The position numbers and the translations under genes were made by a program. From Hofstenia miamia (lineage: Eukaryota > Xenacoelomorpha > Acoela > Hofsteniidae), in NCBI GenBank assembly GCA_900660155.1, contig CABFPE010000445.1:555866-619865 (forward strand): a DNA stretch of 64,000 bases, in the 5' to 3' direction. The notes beneath the pieces are model-generated. The model searched no databases. It was not told the DNA's origin and saw nothing but the letters and a program-made list of their open reading frames with translations. Positions 32,560 to 45,839 of the stretch are shown one piece after another (within the stretch, counting starts at the first letter, position 1; each line of letters begins with the position of its first letter).

Positions 32560-33210
32560 TGTAGCTTTCTGAAATTAACATTTTTCATTAGATTATGAAC
32601 CTGTTTTTTTACTATTTTTCATTCGATTATTCAAAAAGATTTTGAAAGATGATTGCCCAAGATGTTCAGATAATCGAGAGTCTACTGTACATAGTAAAAT
32701 ACATGAATGAGTGAAGCAGAATAATACAATTATTTCCATTAATATCTAAGAAATTAGATAAATTTCGTTTATGAAAAGTTTTCTGTTAATTTTATTGTTA
32801 AAATCAATATTTGATGGTATTGTTACGATTGTAGATATACACAGCCGTGCTTCCAATTTCGGCTTTGTGAATTTGCAGACTCCGGCTGCAACCTGTTTTT
32901 CATAAAATTTGCTTTCTTTGGCTGCTACTCTAATCCTAAAACCTTAATTGGACTAAGGTGAAATCTCAAAAGAAATTCAGAAACAATTGGTCATTCTTAT
33001 ACACTTTTAACATTAACAATGAAGTTCAAGTGAATATTCATTTATCAATAAAATATCCCCATGGAAGTGAAAATCATGAAAAAAATTTTCAACATTTGCT
33101 TTTTAGTACTAAGTTTGTAAGATCTTAGTCCGGTATATATAAACTAAATATGTTTTAATCTTCATTCCAAACAGATCTATAATCAACAATTTTACACCTC
33201 ACATTCATTA
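32560..33210. other. AT-rich sequence without a recognised gene
   Basis: No supported feature. Confidence 0.4.
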
Positions 33211-33221
33211 TGTTTCCTTAA

Positions 33222-34124
33222 GGGGGGAGTATCACCGGGAGAGGAGTTGTCGACTTTAAAAAATCATAAAAAATAAAAAAATAGTATTAGAGCCCTCATT
33301 CTTTCACATGGTTTAGCTGGTGGATTGAACTTTCGAAACCACATGAAATGTTGGTGACCTTACTTAATTTAGAGGTCATGGGGTCAAAAAGGTCAAGGTC
33401 ACACATGTCTCAAATATAAAAAAGTGGCTATGGGACTATTCCATTCATGAAAAACCTTCTCAATCAATTGGTACAAAATTTAGTGAGGGGTTTAGAAACA
33501 TAATGAAGAATGTTTTGTTCTATGGGTTTTGAAGAAGATCTCAATCTGTTACATTTATAGCCGTATAAAAATATGTACTAAAATTGTCAAAAATTGTATG
33601 ACATTAAAGTTTGTAACATTTTTAAATTAAAAGAGATCTTCAAATCCTTAGAACACAACACTCCTGTATGCCTGTTGTACAAGCACAGAAAGTTTCATTA
33701 GATTATCTTGATAAATAAAAAAGTTATGGCAAAAGTGCTATCAAAAAACATAAAAAACGGAAGAAAAGTATATAAATCTATAAAATTATTGTTGAAAATT
33801 GAAAGTTACAGGAGGAGTGTTTGAAGAAACCGCTTGGAAACGTGATTTTGTTTGTAAACAATTAGGGAGATCCTTATTATTTTATTACCATTAGACAGCA
33901 AACTAAAAAAAATATCAATGTAAAACATTGTTGGTATGCTAAACCAATGTTTTACTACAGATACCTACCATCAGAAAAAAAATTGTAAAAAATAAACTAC
34001 TTGATGGATTTCAAAAATTTAAAAAGTATCATACAGTTTAATAATGACTCCCTCATAAACACTGGGTTTAAACGCGATTTGCGAGATTCGGTGATTTGAC
34101 AATTTTCCCGGTGATACTCCCCCC
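33222..34124. mobile_element. 903-bp TTAA-flanked non-autonomous DNA transposon
   Basis: GGGGGGAGTATCACCGGGA at 33222-33240 is repeated as a perfect reverse complement at 34106-34124, with TTAA immediately outside both ends (33218-33221 and 34125-34128). No coding frame is present. A TTAA target fits piggyBac or Kolobok superfamilies, though the G-rich termini are not the usual piggyBac CCC ends. The interior carries a cluster of AGGTCA-type hexamers. Confidence 0.85.
33373..33401 (+). promoter_or_regulatory. Cluster of nuclear-receptor-type half sites
   Basis: AGGTCA, GGGTCA, AGGTCA and AGGTCA occur in the same orientation with spacings of 2, 3 and 0 bases. The last two contain TCAAGGTCA, the extended half site of FTZ-F1/ERR-type receptors. 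Binding is inference; the array sits inside a transposable element. Confidence 0.3.
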
Positions 34125-34129
34125 TTAAT

Positions 34130-36335
34130 GCTATTAATATATATTCATACCATCTAAATTTTAGTTTTTTCCTTTCATTGTCTTTCTAGATTACCTTGAT
34201 TTGAATGAGTAAACATTTTATAATCAGTTAATAATGTTATTAATAATGAAAATTAGTAAATTGTTTCATCATTGATTACAGAGTTAAGTGACATTTGTAC
34301 TAATCTATTGCAAACTCAAACACATTTTAGCATATTTTTAGGTGTTTAGTTTACGTTTTTGATGTTTTTATGATCTCTTTTACTTCTTCGTTTAATTTGT
34401 TTAATTGTCAAGGCAAGTCAGTGTAAATAAATTGTTTTTCCTTTAAATTGTACCGTCATTTAATTTGAAATTCTACTAATTTGACTATATGATAAATGCT
34501 TTTATTTTTTCTATAAAGTTATCAAACAGTTAAATTTTAACCTAAGCTTCATTGCTATTTTCATGAAGTTGTACAAATATTTCGAGCTTTTGTAATGTTT
34601 TGTAATTTTTTTACATTTATTAGGTGCAAGTATTTTTTCCAAACCTTTTTATTGGACAAGTAATATTTTATTTATGGACTTGTTAATTTTCATTCGGTCA
34701 TGAAGTTTTATTTATGAATTGATAGAAACCAATTACCTTTTTTCAAATATTCTGATTATTTTATATTTGAGTCATGTTTAGTTTGTTCCTAAGGATCCTA
34801 AGGCATAAACAACTATTCTATTGACTTATCCATGTCTAAGGACACTAAAATTTTGTTCTAATTTTAGTTAGTCATAGATTATTTTCATTTAAAATTGATA
34901 TACAATCTTTCCATAGATAGTAATTTAACCAAAAGTTGCACTTGTTTAAAACACGTAATATTGTTTACTGTTTACTCAGTTAAAATCATTTAAATATGTG
35001 TTTTTATAAATACTGGTTGACTTAACTTTTGAAATAATATATTAAATGAAAAAGCAATTTTTAAGCACCAAACTTTATTATATTTTTGTTAATTAAAAAT
35101 CAATGAAGTCATCAAAAATTCTCTCATAAGTGGAACCTTGAGCATTTCTTTAATGGAATGTAACCTCATTTTCAGGAACATCCCGATACTAAACCAATTG
35201 GTGTCTATTACTTGATATTCAGTGTTGCATTACAGAAATTAATCTTTTCGCGTAAATATTTTTTTTCAATCCTCAAAAACGTTATAAAGTTTTAGTTTTT
35301 GTCATCGCAATCTTTAAGACGTTTACAATTTTTTAATTAAAAATAGTTGGAATGTGTATGTTAATAGACGCAAAGCCCATGCTTGACACGAATGTCCATG
35401 GTCCATGTCTTTTCACCGTCACCAATGCTTTATTGGGTATTCTGCTGGTTATGAGTTTCAGTTATAGTGGAAAGAAAATTAAATTAAAATCGGTTGTAAA
35501 TACTTAAAATACCGAAGTTTGCTAAGTGTGTACATTTGGCATATGTTCATGAGTAGAACACAACAGTAGACTGCACGGCTAATTCTCATCTTGTTTTTGA
35601 GACAGTAATATGTAATACTACAGTTCAATAGTTGTAAGCACTAACTAATGTAAGCTTCAGTTTCAATGTTTGCTTCTTATCAGACGCAGCCTTCAAGAAA
35701 TCATGGATGCATTCACATAGATTTCATTTCATTTGTGGAAATTATTGCGAGAATTTTTTAAAGAAAATCTAAATACTATCACTATGTTTTCATAGTTATG
35801 CGAAAATATACTATTAATGACATTAAATTCTGTATTATACGGATTCATATCTATTCTTGATTTGGTTTCAATTTAGTTTCAATGACTAATGTATGGTTAG
35901 AGTGCGTTAGTAAACATTTAATGTGGCTTTGCCAAGTGTATGATAGATTGACATTTACACATGACGTAAGTGGCTTGTTCTCTTTTACTTTATTGCTCGT
36001 ATCCCTTCCTGAATTTATTCAACCATCCTCATTTGATTCACAAATTTGAAATCATAGGAAGTTTTACACATTATTTAATAAATTAGCCAGTCTATTCCCT
36101 TCCAGCTATTTCTATTTTCATTATCAATGTCTCATTTCCTTTGGCATTACTCGAAAGTTTGCAAGTGCGTTATTCATCGACCTTTAATTCCAAAATTTCA
36201 TATGATATTTTCTGAACTCAATTTTTTGACAAAATTTATTTATTCTTGACAAGTTTTGTATTTTTTACATAACGTTGTTTAGCTTTTTCTTTGTCCAATT
36301 TGTGGTGAAGAATTTAAAATTACTTAACAAACTGT
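34130..36335. other. AT-rich non-coding stretch
   Basis: No gene or repeat recognised; start of the transposon-poor half of the window. Confidence 0.4.
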
Positions 36336-36340
36336 ATATA

Positions 36341-36568
36341 TCGGGGGTTTAGAGCCAAAGGTGCCAACTACAAAAAATGGAGTTTGGAGTAACCTATATA
36401 TAATCTAACACTATACACTTTATACTATGTTTTCTGTACTTTATTATGACCTTTGATGTCTCATTCAAAAATTTTTAAAGCAACTTAGTGATAAATGTTA
36501 TGTCATTTCAAGGAAAATTGTAATATTATATTTTATTGCAAGTTGACAACTTTGCCTCTAAACTCCGA
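36341..36568. mobile_element. 228-bp MITE with TA target duplication
   Basis: TCGGGGGTTTAGAGCCAAAG at the left and, on the opposite strand, TCGGAGTTTAGAGGCAAAG at the right form imperfect inverted repeats of about 28 bp. TA lies on both sides (36339-36340, 36569-36570). The size and TA duplication fit a Tc1/mariner-derived MITE. Confidence 0.7.
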
Positions 36569-37166
36569 TAGATGTTTTTGCTTTTGTTGGTGGCGATTTG
36601 TTTAGATTCCCCAACAAAGTTATTGGTGTGAATAAATGAGTATTCTTTTTTAAGACTAATTTTCATATTTAGTGAGTATTATGTTGTGCTACATCGCGCA
36701 TTTTGTTGTACCATTTGGCGGTATTGATTAACTTTTATTGGTTTATAACTGGGATTGGACAAGTGAGCGTCAATCAACAACCTCACTGCTATTACTCTCT
36801 CTCCCATTGTTTAACAGTTTGAGAATTGTTGGTTTGCTGATAATAAGCTGGGAGTTTACGTTGCGTGCTAGTATTTCCCTCCTGGCGATGTATTAACTTT
36901 TCAGTTGATTGGATTAGGTTAGAATAGAGGTAGCATATAATATACTACGGCTGGTTTTGACAGTAAATTCTATTAGCTAATCACTCTCATTTGCCATGAC
37001 GAGAATGTAAGACGTTTTTATTTTTACTACTTATTGATGTCGTTTCCTCTGTGTCTGTCATTCTATGTAGTTATTTATCACTGTAAGACACCCCCTGATA
37101 CCTTCACACTCTCAATCAATGGATTTAAGTCAATAATCATTTCCGTCGATTCAGTATCCCTTCGGC

Positions 37167-37237
37167 AATTATTAGAGATTGACCTTCGCTATTATCTAGT
37201 AACTAGTTTTAACAGCGAAGGTCAACTTCTTATAATT
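37167..37237 (+). ncRNA. Long hairpin, candidate microRNA precursor
   Basis: Arms 37167-37190 and 37214-37237 pair over 24 positions: 21 Watson-Crick pairs, one G-U and two mismatches, with an uninterrupted 12-bp core (TTGACCTTCGCT with AGCGAAGGTCAA). The loop is 23 bases. Pairing stops abruptly outside this 71-base unit. Size and structure suit a microRNA precursor, but I recognise no known mature sequence. A short MITE-like palindrome is the main alternative. Confidence 0.35.
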
Positions 37238-37239
37238 AA

Positions 37240-38460
37240 GCATGATGATTGTTTTAAATTGGAAATTTGTACTTGGAAAACGTTTTATATTTGTATTTTA
37301 CATTTTTCCTCCTAATTTTCTTTTAAAATTTAATAAATTAGTTATTGTATTGACCGCGTGTTTCAGAATTGACATCATGTAAAACCCTGAATATTTTACC
37401 TCGACTGTTGGCATGATTCGTACTGCATGCATCTGTAGTTGCTTTTTCAGAACGCTTTTAATCAAAAATAACTTAGTGGATCACATATTGCATCACTTTA
37501 AAACTTTTTAATCAGAATTTCCTGAGTAGTTTTTTTGATACCACCGATTGCTGCATGCATTCGAATTTTGTGTTAAACAGTTGGTTGTTTTCAGTTGCTT
37601 GCATATTGAATATTATTTAATAGATTAATTAATTATTTAAATTTTGTGGTTTTTGTTAGTTAGTTTTTAAATAAGAAACAGTATTTTGACTTGAATCGCA
37701 TTTGGCTTAATTTTGCATTGGTTGCGATAAGTAGAGTGCAGTGGATTTCAGCTTACTTCTGCTCAATCGTCTCAGAGCTTGTATTTTCTTTAATGCTGAT
37801 TTATTGCAAAATTGACAGATTTATTGCGAAATTATTCCGACAGCTTTGCTAGTGTCGACGTAATTTACTTTTCAATAAATGTTATTTTTGTCTCTCAGAT
37901 TATGATCAAGGTGGCGTATCAAATATGTTTACCAACACTAACACATTTCTAAATTCTCTAAGCATAAGACTGTAGATGCACTCATTAATTCATTTAAAAT
38001 TGAAATTTTCAAAATTGGATATTCAGTAGTACAATATTTTGGTCATCTTCAAAAATTGATTAACTTCTCGGTATTATTTTGTTTAAAGATAATCCGTAAT
38101 TTTTTAAGGCCATGTAATATCTAGAATTGCATGCGATTGGTATTAGCATTGCTATTCGACTCCAAAAATAGCTATTTTGTACTGAATAGACATTATTATT
38201 TAAATGGCGCAATTCCCACCACGTTTATTACTCCAAAAATGAGAATAGCGGAATTACTGATTATTACTTTGAATGCTTCTCCAACAATTCACTCTCTGCT
38301 GCCCTTTGAGTAAATAGTTCAAGATCCATTAGGCACACAATGTTCAACTTTTATTCAAATTCACATTAAATGTAGTATACAAACACGATGTGGTAATTGG
38401 TTCAAATTTGTTCTCTTACATTTGCTACCTAAGTATTATACTGGACTTCTTATACACAAC
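37240..38460. other. AT-rich non-coding stretch
   Basis: Nothing supported on either strand. Confidence 0.4.
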
Positions 38461-38467
38461 AAACGAT

Positions 38468-39780
38468 TGATTGAATTAAATAATAATTTGATACATTCGA
38501 TTTTAATTTCCTATAATTTGCTTCACTGTTAAATGACAGTAAGTATTTTTGAAAATGACCCTTGATAACCTTAAGACCTGATAACTCTACAATAAATTTT
38601 TGATAGGTTTCTAAGTAAAACAGCAAATATTTTTTAGTCATAACATATCGCGAATCTCAGTTGTTTTGTGTTGTTTTCCATAAACTAGATGTTTTAAATT
38701 ACTCCCCCAAATTTCCGATAGGGTGATGTCGCAGAAACGTGGAGGGCACTGAGTTTACCGTGTACACAATGAAAAGGCGCTATATCATTTTCAAAATAAT
38801 TTGGTACTTAATTCATGGTGATAGTTTGGACTTCTACAGTGCATTTTTAACTAAAGTGTATTTTTCAGTGTTCATTGAAAGGTTCCTTTTCTCCATGGAA
38901 TATAAACTGTAATTTAAGCTAATTAGGAAAATCAAGATAATTAAACGATAATAAAGAGGAATTTTTAAAGCGCCATTCACTACAAATTTGCACAATGGTG
39001 GAAAGAACATATATTCAAATGTAAATGATGAAATTCCACCCCCGATTTAAATGTCTAATATTTATAGAGTTTGCTTAAGATTTTTGGCTTCACCGCCAAG
39101 AGGACACGAGCATAATTGTTAGTNTGATTGAATTAAATAATAATTTGATACATTCGATTTTAATTTCCTATAATTTGCTTCACTGTTAAATGACAGTAAG
39201 TATTTTTGAAAATGACCCTTGATAACCTTAAGACCTGATAACTCTACAATAAATTTTTGATAGGTTTCTAAGTAAAACAGCAAATATTTTTTAGTCATAA
39301 CATATCGCGAATCTCAGTTGTTTTGTGTTGTTTTCCATAAACTAGATGTTTTAAATTACTCCCCCAAATTTCCGATAGGGTGATGTCGCAGAAACGTGGA
39401 GGGCACTGAGTTTACCGTGTACACAATGAAAAGGCGCTATATCATTTTCAAAATAATTTGGTACTTAATTCATGGTGATAGTTTGGACTTCTACAGTGCA
39501 TTTTTAACTAAAGTGTATTTTTCAGTGTTCATTGAAAGGTTCCTTTTCTCCATGGAATATAAACTGTAATTTAAGCTAATTAGGAAAATCAAGATAATTA
39601 AACGATAATAAAGAGGAATTTTTAAAGCGCCATTCACTACAAATTTGCACAATGGTGGAAAGAACATATATTCAAATGTAAATGATGAAATTCCACCCCC
39701 GATTTAAATGTCTAATATTTATAGAGTTTGCTTAAGATTTTTGGCTTCACCGCCAAGAGGACACGAGCATAATTGTTAGT
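38468..39780. repeat. 656-bp direct duplication joined by a single N
   Basis: 38468-39123 and 39125-39780 read the same base for base wherever I compared them, with one N at 39124. The copies start and stop exactly at the N, so this is best read as two overlapping contig ends joined without merging. The unit has no recognised gene. Confidence 0.9.
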
Positions 39781-42700
39781 TCTAGTAATGGGTATATGAC
39801 AAAGAAACGAATTAGAGGCGGGTGTCTATTAAGGATTTTCCAGGCCAATAATGAAATTTTTCTTGAACTGGGAGCCAGTGTATTCAATTAATATCACCAT
39901 GTCATTGTAATATTAAAATTACTATACATGTGCTTGTAATGATATATATACCAGTGAATCTTGATCACCTTTCAATCTAAGAAGCTTGATGCTCTTTAAT
40001 TCTCTTCTGTTGATCAATTTGAACCTGTCTTCGTGCCTGATGCACACGATTAATTTAATTATTTGTTTTTAAAAATAGTATTCGGTATTGTTATATCAGA
40101 ATACAATTGATGAATGTCAGCAGTAACGCATTCTTATTTTCTTAATTTCCTTAATTTGTTCATCGTACTGCGCTGCGTGAGGTATATATAAATTTGATAA
40201 ATTAATAGCGCAAGCGTAAATTCATTGGTCACAAATTGAAAAGAATACATTATTAATGGCGTCATCATCGGTTGTTGAAACCAAGGACAATTTTTGAAGT
40301 GCGAGAAAGCCCTTGTTGACGTGAAGAATAGGCCGTGGGCAGCTAATATGAAGCCTTTGAAATTTTAACTGTGCTGCAGTGTTTAAATTTGCACCTAAAA
40401 ATATTTGATGCATAGTAATTTGTGGACGTGGAATATACTTTTTCCTGTCGTTTTTTATCAGCTGGAATATTTTTTAATTAGCGATCTACATTTTTTAGCG
40501 TTGCATGATTGAGTCTAAATTCAATGCTTCCAATCAAACTGATGACATTTTTGAAAAAAACAACAGAGAGTAACAAAACTTGTAAAAATATTTTCACAAT
40601 GCAATACGCTTTTTATTTGGTACATAATTTTGTACCTGACCACTAAAGAAGTTAAGCATTCCATACTCATGGGAAATATTTTGTTAATCGTACAGTTTCA
40701 GTGTGCAAGCGGCATCTTTCAATTATTCTATATCTCATTTAACAATTACTGCGTTTAATTTATGAATTCTAGCCATAACTCTGCCAGATTTTCCAGTCTA
40801 GTACATGACAATCCTAATTCAATTACACAAATATAAACATTGCTGTAGCGTTGTAAACTTTATATCTTACCTTGTTTACACTGACTAATATCTGTAAAAT
40901 CATATTTCTCTAATATCTTGCAATGCGAGTGCTGAATTTATTTTAGCAAAACCATTGATTGCGTTTATATTATTGAAAATGAAGTTTTGTATTTTGAAAT
41001 TACATTCATCACGATGTTTTGCTTAGTTCTGGAACAACATATCCGTGAGCAAGGCTGTAAACTAATCAAAATATATGACCATTTACTGACCATAATTAGT
41101 ACTAATACCATTTTTAGTCTTGACCATCCCAATTCCTTTACTAATTTTATTGATTCATTCTTCTTAGTTTTTGAGTTAAATGCCATTGTTTTAAGTAGCA
41201 AACATGTGCAAAAGACACACTCTTCATTACACACGTATGATATTCTACCATATTGAATTTTATTTTTACCAAAAACTATGTAACCTGTGACCTCACCCTA
41301 AAATGTCCACCAATCAAAATAATTAATTACAACGAAATGCTCCAAGCTCACCTATGCCATCTTATTTTCTTAATTTAGACCAAAATTTCCATCGAGTTTA
41401 GTTGGATACTAAGCGCCGCGGCTATGTTATGCCTGCATTTAATACCTTTATGAATTTTCATCAAAGAACAAAAATAATTAAATGCTACATTCAATTATAC
41501 TCTAATATGTATAAAACCAGATGATGCCACGTCCAACTGCAGTGGAATCTTAGAACATTTGTGCGTCTTTCAAGTTGATTGGTTTTCAATGAGTGATATT
41601 TTTTTACTATAATTGAGGTGTTTTACAAGCGATAGAGTGCACAACTCCTTCACTGCGATTTCAAATTGCCACAATTCCTTCTGCATTATTGCTTTTTTCT
41701 GACGTCTTTTGTCAAGATGTTCCGTGTGTTATTCAACGCCTTCCCATCTAATCATTGCATTTGTAGTTTGTCGCATTTGACAATCTGGGTGAATTAATTC
41801 AATTTGCTGTGCAATTCGATTTCAATTCTTTTTGTGATTTATTGCAACGCCATCTAACGTGCAATTAATGATTCCAGATTAGCTTTAAAATTCTTTTCAC
41901 ATATAGGGCTGAATAACGGAGCTTTAATTGTACTAATACGCTTTTTATTTTTGGAATATCTTTCACTGGTAACGGTATGTGCATTGCTATTTTTATATTT
42001 TAATTTATTAAGAAACCAAGGTCCTTCCAGTTCTATTTTCTTGAACAATTAGAAAATTTCATTACTTTCTGTAAATGTCAACATTGAAGAAGTAATTTAA
42101 ATTTATTACTCTGAAGATACAAGTTCTGTCCATCCATTTGTATACCATGGGGGCGGGATTTACACAATTTAAAAAACTTTTACAATGACAATACATAACA
42201 AGCAATTGGAGTGGTTACTATACTCTTTTGTGAAAAATGATTTTTCATATTTACAAAATATTTTAAAATTCAACCGAAATCAGAGGAAATTTTAACTGGT
42301 GTTTCTTATTGCTACTGAATTGCCCAATATTTTTGACGTGTAACGTTGTAGTCTTAAGTAGTGTTGACATTTTACGCACTTTTCGTTATACTTTTTGATG
42401 TATTTTCAAAGCAATTCAAAAAATGTTTTTTAAATTGTAATCTTGTCATTTTTAATATTTCAGTTACAAAATTATAATTATCAGCGACTTTCATTTTCAA
42501 TATCATGGTGATTTAAGGGGTTTAGAACTCTCTCTAAAGTAACAGCTGGCTAGTGCTTGACAAGCATTTAACATTTAAATTTTTTTTTACTTTTAATTTC
42601 AGTGAATTAAAGGACAAACTGATGGTTGTGTAAAATTATTTTGACTATATTCGCAAGTATAAAGAATGGCTATATTTTGAATTATTTACACAAATGGTGG

Positions 42701-44200
42701 GCTCGTATCAATAGAATTTTTTAGTTTTTTGCTAAGTTGTAGTCCAATTCAATGACGAACATGGGTGTGTATTTCATGTCCAACAAACGAAATTAACCGT
42801 TTATTAAAAATGTAAACATCAACGTATGTGATTAGTCAATCAACGTTCATTTGAAACACTAGATAGATTTCTATTTTAGCATACTAGTTTTATTCATATT
42901 TTTTATCAGTAAGAAATTTTTTGTGACTATTTTACAACCCCTTTGATGCAAATTATAGGCCTTAGCTATGTTCAACTCTGAGTCCTGTTCAAAGTTTTGG
43001 TACCTTAGTCATTTCACTATTTCCGCAAGTAGCTATAAATCTTTCGTTCACTAATGATTAACATCAATTGGCGATTTTACTTGAAACATTTTGCCTTAAC
43101 CTTAAGATTAATAAAACTTTCCATTTAACGTGAAGCATATGATTCTAAGCTCCTATAGCTCACAAAAACTTTTACTATATACACAACAATTTTTCTAACT
43201 TATTAAGAAATTGAGAGTTGTAAATATTTCGATAAAGTAAATATAATACTATAGGAAATTATGAGTTTGGAATATTCTCAATGAAAACGCACGACCTAGA
43301 CATTTACAACCCTGCTGCATACAAGTACTTGAACAGTAAACTTTAAAATCAGCGCAGGTGACAACACATTAGTTCAACGTTGTCCTGATAAGTTGATGAT
43401 TATAATTTTAGAAAATGATTTCTTTCATTTAAGTGGTGTATCAATAGCAAACGCATTAGACATACGTTTGCAGCCATGCGAATTTGAATTACAAAGAAAT
43501 GAGCATGTGGGACAATCTTTCGTATTATTATTCATGACGTCGAGTCGTTTTACTTCAATTTCAATGGTTGGCTTCTTCCTTCAGAATTGAATAATTTTTC
43601 ATCATTCCCACAAGAATAATCTCTCAATCAATAAATGAGTTTTATCTTCATAAAAAACTCTCTTCTATTCACTTGACTGACTGATTGTTCAAATTCCACA
43701 AATTTGCTCAACTCCACTTTTTACATTGTTGTGTTGTGTTCCATTCAAAACTGGTACTTCATTTTTTATTTTTTTTAGATTCTAGAAGCTAGTGTATTCA
43801 CACATTGTTGTCCCCTAGTCGAATTACTTATGAATTTCTTTGAAATTTCTTTAAAACTCGTGGTAAAATATTATATCATCTTTTACATGAGCTTCTTTAG
43901 ATCGAGGTTGCACTTGGCGAGTTTTATCAAATCCGTCAACTGTAACCAACAGAGTAGCTATATTTAAAATTTCAATGTTAAAAGTTAAAAACATAAGAGG
44001 ACACGATTTAAAGACTTCTTTTGTTTTTCAAGACCTAAATGAGACCCACCCAAATGCCCGCAAATATACCCGCTGATTTTGGTCATATATGGCAGGTTCG
44101 TAATTTCAGTCAAGTTTGATTGTGTTTGGACTTAAATTTCTTTTACTGGTAGAAAATTCCGCCTATATAAAATTTTTGTTTTTTGTTCATACAGCATTAT
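39781..44200. other. AT-rich non-coding stretch
   Basis: More than 4 kb with only short chance frames on both strands. I see no transposase, RT or splice-supported exon. Confidence 0.4.
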
Positions 44201-44299
44201 GCAGTTATACACTCGTATATATGACTTTTGAAACAAACAACAAAAAATATTTATTTTCAAAATGTTAACAGTTTATAACAAAAGAAAAAGGTCAAACAC

Positions 44300-45817
44300 C
44301 GGGATACATATCTTCGGACTGCAGTGCAGCTGAGAAAAATCCTTGAGAATGCTGTCAACAGTTAATGTAATCGCGATTGGTTATCTAATTCATTGCAGTG
44401 TCAATCAAACCCTCCACAAAGACCAATCGTTGCTCGCCGATGTTATGTCCACTGACATTTGGTACCACCATTTCTCTTTTGATAATGCTCTTCATCTTGC
44501 TCCAGATATTCTCGATTGGATTTAACATTAGGAATACGGTCCAAGTCTCTGCACAATAAGTCCAGGGAAAATGTCCTGACACTCCTTAGTCTTTGAATGA
44601 CATGGAGCATTATCCATAACCAACACTATGTTATCTGGTGTCAAACCATGGGGTAGGTTTGATAACATGTCAGTTACTCAGTCTTTGGCAGCTCCAGACT
44701 TGAAAGCACCACGATTCCTACTCCATTTGATAAGTTGAAATGGGAAGATGGCTCCAATGAAATGAATATTAGGACCCGAAATGACGGCAAGATCTTCACT
44801 GCTCTCATTTCTTTTCTAGCTCGCGCCTGTGTTCGCTTACAAAACAAATTGATGTTCGTTTCGTCCATCCAAATGACCGAGACATCAATATTGTAATCAC
44901 TCCTTAATTTCTCTGATAATTACTTTAAAGTGGAACNTAATTATAGCATTCTCTTATCTAATGCTAGCAAAGCTGTTACCATAAATATTTAGCGCATTGC
45001 AAAATGAATCAATAACAACCTATAAAAGCTTTTATGTGCATTTTCTTAACAGTGGATATAGTTATTTCGACAAACAAACAAAACCGTTGAATGCATATAG
45101 AACAATATTNGCCGATGTTATGTCCACTGACATTTGGTACCACCATTTCTCTTTTGATAATGCTCTTCATCTTGCTCCAGATATTCTCGATTGGATTTAA
45201 CATTAGGAATACGGTCCAAGTCTCTGCACAATAAGTCCAGGGAAAATGTCCTGACACTCCTTAGTCTTTGAATGACATGGAGCATTATCCATAACCAACA
45301 CTATGTTATCTGGTGTCAAACCATGGGGTAGGTTTGATAACATGTCAGTTACTCAGTCTTTGGCAGCTCCAGACTTGAAAGCACCACGATTCCTACTCCA
45401 TTTGATAAGTTGAAATGGGAAGATGGCTCCAATGAAATGAATATTAGGACCCGAAATGACGGCAAGATCTTCACTGCTCTCATTTCTTTTCTAGCTCGCG
45501 CCTGTGTTCGCTTACAAAACAAATTGATGTTCGTTTCGTCCATCCAAATGACCGAGACATCAATATTGTAATCACTCCTTAATTTCTCTGATAATTACTT
45601 TAAAGTGGAACTGAAGTGATCTTCAGTTAGTTTCTTTTGCTTCCCTCCCCGCGATGCTTGTATTCTGCCTCACCACTTCTAGCCCAGTTGTATGCCGTTT
45701 TTTGTTTATCCCCAATGACTCTGCCAAATCACGCCAATCCCCTCCCTCCTCATAACGGTTTAGAAAACGTTCTCGGTCTGTAATGTTAGATTTGTTGTAT
45801 TGAAGATTATTATTCAT
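44300..45817 (-). pseudogene. Tc1-like transposase, decayed and duplicated by assembly
   Basis: From 45817 on the minus strand: helix-turn-helix (ITDRERFLNRYEEGGDWRD, then LAESLGINKK). After a lost segment comes the catalytic core: IWMDETNINLFCKRTQ with the first Asp, LTPDNIVLVMDNAPCHS with the second, and LNPIENIWSKMKSII with the glutamate. The C-terminal end is GLIDTAMN. Stops break it. The core is present twice (44436-44936 and 45111-45611) around single-N joins, so the real locus is probably about 675 bp shorter. Terminal repeats were not found. Confidence 0.8.
44436..45611. repeat. 501-bp direct duplication around two single-N joins
   Basis: 44436-44936 and 45111-45611 match base for base as far as I could compare. 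Between them lies N at 44937, 172 bp of unrelated sequence, and N at 45110. The copies begin or end exactly at the N positions, the signature of a scaffold patch. Confidence 0.9.
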
Positions 45818-45839
45818 GTTATTTCAAAGTATTGAGTTT

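Noticed and set aside
40987-41256. Overlapping open frames on both strands
   Set aside because: Neither translation has a recognisable motif; both-strand openness is common in AT-rich DNA with few TAA/TTA in phase.
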